A DNA stretch of 64,000 bases from JAGOEY01 sp017997515 (lineage in GTDB: Bacteria > Pseudomonadota > Gammaproteobacteria > Burkholderiales > Burkholderiaceae_C): the NCBI GenBank assembly GCA_026314275.1, contig CP111109.1:372001-436000 (forward strand). Reading direction: 5' to 3'. Position 1 is the first letter of the stretch, and each line of letters begins with the position of its first letter. A program made the position numbers and the translations under genes. A model generated the notes under the pieces. That model was given only the letters and a program-made list of their open reading frames with translations. It ran no database searches and was not told where the DNA came from. This document shows positions 34,695-44,532 of this stretch, one piece after another.

Positions 34695-34969
34695 CATCCA
34701 TTTTGTACTGGTCCCTCTCCACCGCGCAGTTCTTCCTGGTGCTAGCCATGGGCTGCGCGCTGGTGCGTATGCTGCGTGGCCCGTCAGCACAAGACCGGGT
34801 GATGGGTATGGACTGCCTCTACGTCAACGGCATGCTGCTGATCCTGCTGCTGGGCCTGCAACACGCCAGTGCGTTCTACTTCGAGGCGGCGATGCTGATC
34901 GCCTTGTTCGGCTTCGTGGGTTCCACCGCCATGGCCAAGTTTTTACTGCGTGGCGAGGTGATCGAATGA
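34691..34969 (+). CDS. mnhF: Mrp antiporter subunit F
   Basis: 92 residues, three membrane helices, with the family pattern LRGPSAQDRVMGMDCLYVNG. Some MrpF homologues also affect bile-salt or cholate efflux. Coupled by ATGA overlaps to E and G. Confidence 0.93.
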   Translation: MTSILYWSLSTAQFFLVLAMGCALVRMLRGPSAQDRVMGMDCLYVNGMLLILLLGLQHASAFYFEAAMLIALFGFVGSTAMAKFLLRGEVIE

Positions 34970-35337
34970 ACCCGTATGCAGATTTCCCCCTGTGGGCCGA
35001 GCTGCTGGTGTCGGGCCTGGTGCTGCTGGGCAGCCTGCTGGCGCTGATCGGCTCGTTCGGGCTGGTGCACCTGAAGAGTTTCTTCCAGCGCATCCACGCG
35101 CCCACGCTGGTCGCCACCATGGGCATGTGGTGTATCACCCTGGCCACCATCGTGTACTTCTCGGTGCAGGGTGGGCAGATCTACCTGCATGGGCTGCTGA
35201 TCACCTTCTTTATCGCACTCACCACCCCCATCACCACCATCTTCCTGATGCGCGCTGCCCTGTTCCGAGAACGGATGACGGGACGGGGTACGGTGCCACC
35301 GACGGTGAGCACACCCCCCAACTCCGGCACACAGTAA
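34966..35337 (+). CDS. mnhG: Mrp antiporter subunit G
   Basis: 123 residues, three membrane helices (about 12-32, 45-65, 70-95) with the pattern GSFGLVHLKSFFQRIHAPT. Last gene of the Mrp operon; the C-terminal tail is polar. The following intergenic stretch holds a copy of the interspersed repeat. Confidence 0.93.
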   Translation: MNPYADFPLWAELLVSGLVLLGSLLALIGSFGLVHLKSFFQRIHAPTLVATMGMWCITLATIVYFSVQGGQIYLHGLLITFFIALTTPITTIFLMRAALFRERMTGRGTVPPTVSTPPNSGTQ

Positions 35338-35390
35338 ACACAAGGGCAGCAGGGGTCCACCGACTTCCAGCCGGCCTGGTTTACCGGTTA

Positions 35391-35452
35391 TTTAATAGCC
35401 AAAAGTGCCACTAGCGCCCGCCCCACGTGCGCAACCAGCTATCAAATCAGGA
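35391..35452 (-). repeat. Interspersed repeat, reverse copy
   Basis: On the minus strand GATAGCTGGTTGCGC...GGGCGGGCGCTAGTGGCACTTTT, matching the copy at 19613. Confidence 0.7.
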
Positions 35453-36181
35453 GTAAATCGAGCTCTCATACTGCGCCAGCGCTACAAACGTATGCAGCAA
35501 ACGGCGCGACTGCACGGTGGGGCCAATACCCGACAACATCGCCGCCACATCACGCCCTTCTGACGCCAGCAGTGCAGACCGTCGCCGGATACACGCGGCC
35601 ATCAGCGGTGCGGTGAATTCGGGGTGGAACTGCACGGACAAAGCCCGGGGGCCGTAGCGCAGGATCTGGTGCGCGTCGTGCTCGGAGCGGGCCAGCACGG
35701 TGGCCCCGGGCGGTGGCACCAGCACACTTTGTTCATGTGTGAGGTAGGCGCCAAACTGCTCCGGCATGTCGGCAAAAAAATCGTCGTTTTTGGCTGCGGC
35801 AGCCAGCGCCACCTGGTGGCAACCCACCTCGCGCCCCAGCGGGTGGTAGTCCACCGTGCCGCCCAGCGCATGGGCCATGAGCTGGTGGCCGTAACACACC
35901 CCCAGCAGCGCACGGTCTGCGGCGACCATCTCGCGCACCCAGGCGGCGGTGCGTTCGCTCCAGTCGGCCCGGTCGGTCACCATCGACCACGAGCCGGTGA
36001 TGATGGCCCCGGCCACCTGCTGCACGTCTGGCAGGGCGTCCCCCGCCTCGGGGTGCACCGTCTGCGTGGTGATGCCCAAACCGTCGAGCGCCTTGCGGAA
36101 CCATTCCGACTGGTCACCAAAGTGGTGGTGGATGTCCTCGGGAGGACAGCCCATCTGAACGATCAGCAAACTGGCAGGCAT
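35447..36181 (-). CDS. Class I glutamine amidotransferase-like protein
   Basis: 244 residues with the GATase1 catalytic triad: C96 in GVCYGHQLMAHALGG, H186 and E188 in VQFHPEF. Stand-alone proteins of this type (GMP-synthase-like or gamma-glutamyl hydrolases such as PuuD relatives) hydrolyse glutamine or related amides; the exact substrate is unknown. It is not in an obvious operon. Confidence 0.82.
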   Translation of the reverse strand: MPASLLIVQMGCPPEDIHHHFGDQSEWFRKALDGLGITTQTVHPEAGDALPDVQQVAGAIITGSWSMVTDRADWSERTAAWVREMVAADRALLGVCYGHQLMAHALGGTVDYHPLGREVGCHQVALAAAAKNDDFFADMPEQFGAYLTHEQSVLVPPPGATVLARSEHDAHQILRYGPRALSVQFHPEFTAPLMAACIRRRSALLASEGRDVAAMLSGIGPTVQSRRLLHTFVALAQYESSIYS

Positions 36182-36283
36182 GGCGGGTGAAGAGTAGGTG
36201 GCGAAAACAAGGGTGGGCGGCTACGCTCCTTGTTTTATAGCACCCTGCGCAAACTCTGTGGGCGCAGAGGCATCATTTGGTTC

Positions 36284-37147
36284 TTAAATTGCCCGGCCAC
36301 CCGTACCCGCGTGTTGCGAAAACAACTCTGCCGTCCAGTCCACAAACGAGCGCACCTTGGCGCTCAGGTGGCGGTTGGGTGGGTACACCACGTGTACGGG
36401 GATGGGTGGCGTCTTCCAGCCGGGCAGCACCGGCACCAGGGCACCACTGGCCAGGTGCGGCGCAGCCATGAAAGTGACCATCTGCGTGACCCCCAGCCCG
36501 GCCAATGCCGCGGCCAGGTAGGCGTTGCTTTCATTGACGGCAATGCGGTAGTTGCTGGCCAGCGCAATCGACTCGCCGTCCTTCTCGAAGTCGTCGGTAA
36601 ACATGCGCCCGGTGCGCGGCGAAAAGAAGTTGACCATGTGGTGCCCCCCTCCTCCAGCTCGCGCGGGTGCTGGGGCACGCCAAAGCGGCGCAGGTATTCG
36701 GGCGACGCCACGGTGGTGAAAGGCAAGGTGCCAATCCGCCGTGCCACCAGCGACTGGGCGGTCACTCACACCCATGTCCAGCTGGATGTCGGGGTAACGG
36801 TCGAAGAAGGTTGAGAGCGCTGGGATGATCAGCAGGCTGGCCACCGACGAGCCCACATCCACCCGCAGCCGCCCTTGCGGGTTGGTCTGCGCGTTGCCCA
36901 TACTCGCTTCCAGCTCGTCCAGGTCGTTGAGCAGCCGGGCGGCCCGCTCGTAATAAGCAGCCCCGTCGGGCGTGACACTGACGCGGCGTGTCGTGCGGTG
37001 CAGCAGCTTCACGCGCAGCCGCGCCTCCAGGTGCTGGATCTGTTTGGTGACGGTGGCCTTGGGCAGGGCCAACGAGTCCGCAGCTTTGGTGAAACTGCCC
37101 GCCTCCACCACCCGGGCGAACACACGCATGGTCAGTATTTGATCCAC
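36284..37147 (-). pseudogene. LysR-family regulator with internal deletion and frameshift
   Basis: Start is GTG at 37147 behind AAGGA. The DNA-binding half is intact (LTMRVFARVVEAGSFTKAADSL). At about 36758 the frame jumps from GVSDR to QSLVARRIGTLP, with about 15-20 residues that CrgA-type LysR proteins have between these motifs missing. It returns to the first frame near 36645-36650, a run of six C (G on the coding strand), one base short. The protein is therefore probably not functional as written. It is divergent from the hydrolase and MexEF-OprN-like operon, suggesting it was its regulator. Confidence 0.8.
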
Positions 37148-37324
37148 GGTTTCCTTCTTTCCTTGTTCTGTAGCGCGCGGTCTTATCCGCAGGCGAACCG
37201 ATGGTGGCACAAAAGACCCATTCCATTGTTGGCAAAACAGAAACAGAGAACACACAAATACCCCTCTTTATGCACCAGACCCACGGCGCTACATTTCAAT
37301 ACCGCCCATTTACCGGACACCACC

Positions 37325-38236
37325 ATGTCACCCCGCGCCCCCCGTTCCACCGCCTGCGCCGCCACCGTGCCCGCAGCGATTGAAGAGACCGATACCCACA
37401 TCGCGCTGGCCAACCGGCCTGCGGTGGACGCGCGCCTGTACGGCAAACGCACGCCGGGTGCCGCCACACCGCTGGTGCTGCACTTCCACGGCGGAGCCTT
37501 TGTGGCGGGCGGGCTGGACAACGGCGCCACAGTGGCGCGGATGCTGGCGGGTGCGGGCGCGGTGGTGGTGTCGCTGGCCTACCCACTTGCGCCTGCCAGC
37601 CCGTTTCCGCAGGGTATCGAGGTGGGTTACGACGTACTCGAATGGGTGCACAAACAACGCGTCAAACTGGCGGGCCAAGGTGCCCGTGTGTTCCTGGCCG
37701 GTGAAGAGGCTGGTGGCAACCTGGCCGCGGCCGTGGCCATGATGTCGCGTGACCGAGCCCACCCGCCCCTGACCGGGCAAATCCTGCTGTCACCCATGCT
37801 GGACCCCTGCGTGGGCACCGCTTCCCAACGCGAGGCCACCGATGAAGCCACCACCCGCTGCAAGTGGGCTGACGGCTGGCAACAGTACCTGCGCTGCCCC
37901 ATGGACGCCGAACATCCCTACGCCGTGCCGGGCACCTCCCGCCGCCTGGCCGACCTGGCTCCCACGCTGGTGCTGAGTGGTGCCGACGACCCGCTGCGTG
38001 ACGAGGCCCGCACCTATGCGGACCGCCTGCGCGACGCAGGTATCAACGTCACCTACAGCCTGCTGCCGTCGGCCCAGGGCTGGCCAGACGCTCTGCTGCA
38101 AGCCACCCCGACCGAATGCCCCTGCGCTGTGGCCGTGCAGGAGCAGATCCGCGATTTCTTCAACGCCACGGCGCAACCCGCACAGCCTCCTGTGGCGGCC
38201 TTGCAGCCGGGCCGCGACCGCCCCGGCGGTTGTTGA
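37325..38236 (+). CDS. Alpha/beta-hydrolase (HSL-like) lacking catalytic Ser and His
   Basis: 303 residues from ATG 37325. The fold shows the oxyanion motif HFHGGAF (55-58 HGGA), the SLAYPLAP segment and SGADDPLRDEA with Asp221/222. However the nucleophile elbow, normally GDSAGG, reads GEEAGG (Glu128 in place of Ser), and the usual catalytic His region reads SAQGWPDAL (Gln251). It is thus probably not an esterase by the classic mechanism. It lies between the divergent lysR and mexE-like genes, so a ligand-binding or regulatory role in efflux is conceivable (inference). Confidence 0.8.
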   Translation: MSPRAPRSTACAATVPAAIEETDTHIALANRPAVDARLYGKRTPGAATPLVLHFHGGAFVAGGLDNGATVARMLAGAGAVVVSLAYPLAPASPFPQGIEVGYDVLEWVHKQRVKLAGQGARVFLAGEEAGGNLAAAVAMMSRDRAHPPLTGQILLSPMLDPCVGTASQREATDEATTRCKWADGWQQYLRCPMDAEHPYAVPGTSRRLADLAPTLVLSGADDPLRDEARTYADRLRDAGINVTYSLLPSAQGWPDALLQATPTECPCAVAVQEQIRDFFNATAQPAQPPVAALQPGRDRPGGC

Positions 38237-38356
38237 CGCCGCTGCGCTGACCCACTCCCTTTGAAGCCGCTGTAGCGGCACCTGCACCGGGCTTTTTGAG
38301 CCTGGTCAGGCCGCTGCATTGCCGTCCGATTTTTTGCATCTACTGAAAGAACCACC

Positions 38357-39592
38357 ATGACCACCCACAACACCAACTCCACCACCCTGTCCCGCAGCGC
38401 CCTGTGGACCACGGCTGCCACCCTGACCGCCGTGGCCGCAGCTGCTGCCATCGTGTTTGGCCTGCAAAGCACACCGGCCGTGGCCAACCCCGCACCTGCC
38501 GCGCCGCAGGCCATCCCCGTGCCGGTGGCTGCCGTGGCCGAAAGCCAGGTTAATGCCTGGGACGAGTTCTCAGGCCGGCTCGAAGCCGTGCAGCACGTGG
38601 ACATCCGCTCGCGTGTGGCCGGTGCCGTGCAGTCGGTGCATTTCCGCGAAGGGGCGCTGGTCAAACAGGGCGACCTGCTGATCACGATAGACCCCGCCCC
38701 GTACGCCGCTGACGTGGAACGCAGCGAAGCCCAGCTGGCCGCTGCCCAGGCCCGTGTGTCCCACACCACCAGCGAACACGAGCGCGCCAAACGCCTGTGG
38801 GACGAGCAGGCCATTGCCCAACGTGAGCTGGACGAACGCGTCAACGCCTTGCGCGAAGCCCAGGCCAACCTGCGTGCCGCCCAGGCCGCCCTGCAGTCCA
38901 CCCGCCTGAGCCTGGGCTACACCCAGGTGCGCGCACCCGTGTCGGGCCGTGTGGGCAAACTCGAAGTGACCGAAGGCAACCTGGTGGCTGCGGGCCCGGG
39001 CGCACAGGTGCTGACCACACTGGTGTCCATCAGCCCGATCTACGCGAGTTTTGACGCCGACGAAGGTGTCATCACCCGCGCGCTCAAAGGCAGCCAGGGC
39101 AAGGACGACACCCGTGTTCTGGACAGCATCCCCGTGCAGATGGGCACCTCGGCCAGCACCGACACCCCCTTCAAGGGCCGCCTGCAGCTGGTGGACAACC
39201 AGGTCGACGCCAAGAGCGGCACGGTGCGTGCCCGCGCCGTGTTCGACAACAAGGACGGCAGCCTGATGCCCGGCCAGTTCGCCCGCCTGCGCATGGGCCA
39301 GGCCCAGGCACAAACCGCGCTGCTGGTGAATGAACGCGCCGTCGGCACCGACCAGGACAAGAAATATGTGCTGGTGGTGGGAGCTGACAACACCGTGGCC
39401 TACCGCGAAGTGACGCTGGGTGCGTCCATCAACGGCCTGCGTGTGGTCAGCAAAGGCCTGACTGCGGGTGAACGCCTGGTCGTCAACGGCCTGCAGCGCG
39501 TTCGCCCCGGCGCGCTGGTCGCGCCCGAAACGGTGCCTATGGAAGCCAAGCCCGAAGTACAAGCGCGCCGCGAAGGCACGGCCCAGTCCTGA
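38357..39592 (+). CDS. RND efflux periplasmic adaptor (MexE-like)
   Basis: 411 residues. A membrane anchor or signal (about 17-45) is followed by biotinyl-lipoyl-like, alpha-hairpin and beta-barrel domains (GRLEAVQHVDIRSRVAGAV; LVKQGDLLITIDPAPY; LGYTQVRAPVSGRVG). It bridges the inner-membrane pump to the outer-membrane channel. The pump gene follows after 36 bases. Confidence 0.92.
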   Translation: MTTHNTNSTTLSRSALWTTAATLTAVAAAAAIVFGLQSTPAVANPAPAAPQAIPVPVAAVAESQVNAWDEFSGRLEAVQHVDIRSRVAGAVQSVHFREGALVKQGDLLITIDPAPYAADVERSEAQLAAAQARVSHTTSEHERAKRLWDEQAIAQRELDERVNALREAQANLRAAQAALQSTRLSLGYTQVRAPVSGRVGKLEVTEGNLVAAGPGAQVLTTLVSISPIYASFDADEGVITRALKGSQGKDDTRVLDSIPVQMGTSASTDTPFKGRLQLVDNQVDAKSGTVRARAVFDNKDGSLMPGQFARLRMGQAQAQTALLVNERAVGTDQDKKYVLVVGADNTVAYREVTLGASINGLRVVSKGLTAGERLVVNGLQRVRPGALVAPETVPMEAKPEVQARREGTAQS

Positions 39593-39628
39593 TCCACCGA
39601 TCACCGGACTTTTCAGGACAAGAACAAA

Positions 39629-42600
39629 ATGAATCTCTCCAAATTTTTTATTGACCGGCCCATTTTTGCCGGTGTGTTGTCGGTGCTGATGGTCGTCGCC
39701 GGCCTGATCGCACTGCGCGGACTGCCCATTTCGGAATACCCCGAAGTGGCACCGCCCTCCGTCGTGGTGCGCGCCCAGTACCCCGGCGCCAACCCGAAGG
39801 TGATTGCCGAAACGGTGGCCACGCCGCTGGAAGAAAGCATCAACGGTGTCGAGGGCATGCTCTACATGGGCAGCCAGGCCACGACCGATGGCGCGATGAC
39901 GTTGACCGTCACCTTCAAGCTCGGCACCGACCCGGACAAGGCCCAGCAACTGGTGCAAAACCGCGTCTCGCAGGCCGAGCCGCGCCTGCCCGAGGAAGTG
40001 CGCCGCCTGGGCATCACCACCGTGAAGAGTGCACCCGACCTGACGATGGTGGTGCACCTGGTGTCGCCCAACGACCGCTACGACATGAACTACCTGCGCA
40101 ACTACGCAGTGTTGAACGTGAAAGACCGGCTGGCGCGCATCGAAGGTGTGGGCCAGGTGCAGATTTTTGGTGGCGGTGAATACTCCATGCGTGTCTGGCT
40201 CGACCCGCAAAAGGTTGCACAACGCGGCCTGTCCGCGTCCGACGTGGTGGCAGCCATCCGCGGCCAGAACGTGCAGGCCGCTGCCGGTGTGGTGGGCGCG
40301 TCCCCCGGCCTGCCGGGTGTGGACATGCAGTTGTCCATCAACGCACAGGGCCGCCTGCAAAGTGAAGAAGAGTTTGGCGACATCGTCGTCAAGACCGGTG
40401 CCGACGGCGCGGTCACCCGCCTGCGCGACATTGGCCGTCTGGAAATGGGCGCTGCCGACTACTCACTGCGCTCGCTGCTGAACAACGACGCGGCTGTGGG
40501 TATGGGTGTGTTCCAGGCCCCGGGCTCCAACGCACTCGACATCTCGGCCAACGTGCGCAAGACCATGGACGAGCTGGCGCAGAACATGCCTGAAGGTGTC
40601 GAATACCGCATCGCCTACGACCCCACCCAGTTTGTGCGCGCCTCGATTGAATCCGTGGTGCACACCCTGCTGGAGGCCGTGCTGCTGGTGGTGCTGGTGG
40701 TCATCCTGTTCCTGCAGACCTGGCGCGCGTCCATCATCCCGCTGCTGGCCGTGCCGGTATCGGTGGTGGGCACCTTCGCGGTGCTGCACACCCTCGGCTT
40801 CTCGATCAACGCGCTGAGCCTGTTCGGCCTGGTGCTGGCGATTGGTATCGTGGTGGACGACGCCATCGTGGTGGTGGAGAACGTGGAGCGCAATATCGAG
40901 GCGGGCCTGAGCCCCCGCGACGCCACCTACAAGGCCATGCGTGAAGTGTCCGGCCCCATCATCGCCATCGCGCTGGTGCTGGTGGCGGTGTTTGTGCCGC
41001 TGGCCTTCATCAGCGGTTTGACCGGCCAGTTCTACAAACAGTTTGCGGTGACGATTGCGATCTCCACCGTGATCTCGGCCATCAACTCGCTGACGCTGTC
41101 GCCCGCCCTCGCCGCCCTGCTGTGCTGCGTGGCCACGACCAGCCGAAAGATGCGCTGACCCGCTTCATGGACAAGACCCTCGGCTGGTTGTTCCGTGGTT
41201 TCAACAAGATGTTCCACCGTGGCTCCGAGGCCTACAGCGGCGGCGTCAAGGCCGTCATCGGACGCAAGACGCTGATGATGGTGATTTACCTCGCACTCAT
41301 CGCCGTGACCTTTGGCCTGTTCAAGGTGGTGCCGAGCGGTTTTGTGCCTGCGCAAGACAAGCAGTACCTGATTGGCTTCGCCCAGCTGCCCGACGGTGCC
41401 ACGCTGGACCGCACCGAAGAGGTGATCAAACGGATGGGTGAGATCGTTGCGAAGAACCCGAACGTGCAAGACTCGATTGCCTTGCCCGGCCTGTCGATCA
41501 ACGGCTTCACCAACAGCTCGAACTCGGGCATCGTGTTTGCCACGCTCAAGCCGTTTGAAGAGCGCACACGCAAAGACCAGAGTGGTGGCGCGGTGGCGGG
41601 TCAGCTGAACCAGGCGTTTGGCAGCATCCAGGACGCGTTTATCGTGATGTTCCCGCCGCCCCCCGTGGCGGGCCTGGGCACCACGGGTGGCTTCAAGCTG
41701 CAGATCGAAGACCGCGCGTCCCTCGGTTACGACGCGATGGACGCCGCCGTCAAAGCCTTCATGGCCAAGGCCTACCAGACGCCAGAGCTGGCGGGCATGT
41801 TCACCAGCTGGCAGGTCAACGTGCCGCAGCTGTACGCAGACATCGACCGCACCAAGGCGCGCCAACTCGGTGTGCCGGTGACCGACATCTTCGACACGAT
41901 GCAGATCTACCTGGGCAGCCTGTACGCGAATGACTTCAACAAGTTCGGCCGCACGTACTCGGTGCGCGTGCAGGCCGATGCGCCTTACCGCGCCCGTGCC
42001 GAAGACGTGGGCCTGCTGAAGGTGCGCTCCACCTCGGGCGAAATGGTGCCGCTGTCCGCGCTGATGAAGGTGAATTCGAGCTTCGGCCCCGAACGCGCCA
42101 TGCGCTACAACGGCTACCTCACGGCCGACATCAACGGTGGTGCGGCCCCTGGCTTCTCGTCGGGCCAGGCGCAGGACGCCATTAAACGCATCGCGGCCGA
42201 AACACTGCCCAAGGGCATCACCTTCGAGTGGACCGAGCTGACCTACCAGGAAATCTTGGCGGGCAACTCTGCGCTGCTGGTGTTCCCGCTGGCCATCCTG
42301 CTGGTGTTCCTGGTGCTGGCGGCGCAGTACGAAAGCCTGACGCTGCCCATCGCCATCATCCTGATCGTGCCCATGGGTATCTTGGCTGCCATGACCGGTG
42401 TGTGGCTGGACGGAGGGGACAACAATGTGTTCACCCAGATCGGGCTCATTGTGCTGGTGGGGCTGAGTGCGAAGAACGCGATTTTGATCGTTGAATTTGC
42501 ACGCGAGCTGGAGTTTGAAGGCCGCACACCCGTGCAGGCCGCTATCGAAGCCAGCCGCCTGCGTCTGCGCCCCATCCTGATGACCTCGCTGGCTTTCATC

Positions 42601-42876
42601 ATGGGTGTGTTGCCCCTGGTGCTGTCCACCGGCGCGGGTGCAGAAATGCGCTCGGCCATGGGTGTGGCGGTGTTCGCCGGGATGATTGGTGTGACGGCTT
42701 TTGGCCTGTTCCTCACGCCGGTGTTTTATGTGCTGGTGCGCCGCCTGGCGGGCAACCGCCCATTGAAACTCCACCGCACGGTGCCGCATGCCACAGCGGC
42801 GACACCTGCCGCCATCCACCACGGCGGCGCGTCCGCCCACCCGGTTACCGCTGCGCCACGTGGCCCGCTGGAATGA
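39629..42876 (+). pseudogene. RND efflux permease (MexF-like), frameshifted
   Basis: The first frame gives 509 residues of a clear RND pump (FFIDRPIFAGVLSVLM; the TM4 motif GIVVDDAIVVVENVERN with its proton-relay Asp pair) and then ends at 41158 after the normal sequence SPALAALL. The second frame picks up at about 41122 with LRGHDQPKDALTRFMDK and runs to 42876 with the rest of the pump. Two extra bases (TG at 41123-41124) or one missing base explain the break. Total length and motifs are otherwise normal, with a slightly long C-terminus. Recent inactivation or sequence error. Confidence 0.9.
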
Positions 42877-42898
42877 CCCCTGCCCACAGAGAAACACC

Positions 42899-44350
42899 AT
42901 GAACCATTTCAAGACCCTCGCACCTTTGCTCGCGGCCCTGGTGCTGGCCGGTTGCGCCACCGCCCCGGCGGTGGACCCTGTGGCCATTGCCGCCGCCCCC
43001 GCTGCCTTCAAGGAAGCCCCGGTTCCCGGCGTGCAATGGACGCTGGCCACCCCTGCCGAATCGCGTGACCGGGGCACCTGGTGGAAGGCGTTTAACGACC
43101 CGGCGCTGGACGCACTGGTCGAACGCGCCAGCCAGCACAACACCAGCATCACCGAAGCCGCCGCCCGCCTGGCCCAGGCCCAGGCGCTGCTGCAAAACGC
43201 CCAGGCCGACCGTGCGCCACAGCTTGGTCTGGCCGGTGGTGCCACGCGCCAGGCCGGGGCCGACAGCACCGGCAGCAGCCGCCCCGCCACGCTCGTGAAC
43301 GCCAACGTGCGCCTGTCGTACGAGCTGGATTTGTTTGGCCGCCTGGCCCGCGCCAGCGACGCCGCAGGCCTGGACGCCCAGGCGCGTGACGCCCTGCTGC
43401 AAAGCACCCGCCTGCTGGTGCAGGCCGATGTGGCCCAGACCTACCTGTCGCTGCGCGCGCTGGATGCCGAGCGCGCACTGGTGCGTGAAACCCTGGGTGC
43501 GTACCGGGGCACACTCACTCTGACCGAACGCCGCTTCCGCGCCGGTGACGTGGCCGAGCTGGACCTGGCCCGCGTACAGACCGAAGTGGCCGCCACCGAG
43601 TCCGACGCCCTGGCCCTGGACCGCCGCCGTGCCACGCTTGAGCACGCGCTGGCCGTGTTGGTGGGTGAAGCGGCATCGTCCTTCAGCCTGCAGAGCCTGG
43701 ACAGCCCCGACTGGCAAGCTGCCCTGCCCACCATCCCCAGTGGGGTGCCCAGCACTGTACTGACCCGCCGCCCCGACGTGGCCGCCGCGCAAAGCAGCCT
43801 GCTGGCGGCACAGGCCCGCGTGGGTGTGGCACAAGCCGCCTGGTTCCCCGATGTGTCTCTGACCGCCGCCGGTGGTTTTGCATCGTCCAGCCTCAGCGAC
43901 GTGTTCAAGTGGTCGGCCCGCGCCTGGGGTGTGGGTGCGCTGCTCTCGCTGCCCATCTTCGACGGTGGCCGCCGCGAGGCCGGTGTGAAGAACGCCAGCG
44001 CCCAGCTCGACGGTGCCACGGCTCAGTACCGGGGCCAGGTGCTTAACGCCCTGCGTGAGGTGGAAGACCAGCTCGCCGCCCTGCGCCTGCTGGCCCAGCA
44101 GACCGAGGCACAAGACCGCGCCGTGGCCTCCGCCACCCGCGCCACCAAGCTGTCGGATGTGCGTTACCGCAACGGCCTGGTCAGCCAGCTCGACCTGCTC
44201 GACGCCCGCCGCAGCGAGTTGCGCAACCGCCGCCAGGCGCTGGATGTGCGGTCCACGCAGTACCAGTCCACCGTGGTGTTGATACGGGCGCTGGGTGGGG
44301 GCTGGGGTGACGCTGGTGACACAGTAAAGATGGCCTCCGCGCAACCCTGA
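42899..44350 (+). CDS. Outer-membrane efflux lipoprotein (NodT/OprN-like)
   Basis: 483 residues from ATG 42899. A lipoprotein signal with lipobox LAGC (Cys18) is followed by two outer-membrane efflux (OEP) repeats with long coiled coils. It is the TolC-like channel for the RND pump. It begins 23 bases after the permease stop, completing an adaptor-pump-channel operon like mexEF-oprN. Confidence 0.92.
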   Translation: MNHFKTLAPLLAALVLAGCATAPAVDPVAIAAAPAAFKEAPVPGVQWTLATPAESRDRGTWWKAFNDPALDALVERASQHNTSITEAAARLAQAQALLQNAQADRAPQLGLAGGATRQAGADSTGSSRPATLVNANVRLSYELDLFGRLARASDAAGLDAQARDALLQSTRLLVQADVAQTYLSLRALDAERALVRETLGAYRGTLTLTERRFRAGDVAELDLARVQTEVAATESDALALDRRRATLEHALAVLVGEAASSFSLQSLDSPDWQAALPTIPSGVPSTVLTRRPDVAAAQSSLLAAQARVGVAQAAWFPDVSLTAAGGFASSSLSDVFKWSARAWGVGALLSLPIFDGGRREAGVKNASAQLDGATAQYRGQVLNALREVEDQLAALRLLAQQTEAQDRAVASATRATKLSDVRYRNGLVSQLDLLDARRSELRNRRQALDVRSTQYQSTVVLIRALGGGWGDAGDTVKMASAQP

Positions 44351-44359
44351 TTTATGCAT

Positions 44360-44412
44360 AAAAAGTGGCTCCAGTGCACATCCATCGTTCGCTGGTAGCT
44401 ATCAATTCAGAA
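44360..44412 (-). repeat. Interspersed repeat, diverged reverse copy
   Basis: On the minus strand AATTGATAGCT...GCACTGGAGCCACTTTTT, recognisable but degenerate. Confidence 0.45.
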
Positions 44413-44532
44413 GCAAACAGGTTGACAACAGCCCCTACGCGCCAGCGCCCCATTGGCGGCTTGTCACATGCTGCAGCCGCCATCCCGTTATCCTCTTGAC
44501 CCTTGGCAACACCCCCCAACAGGAGCGACTTC

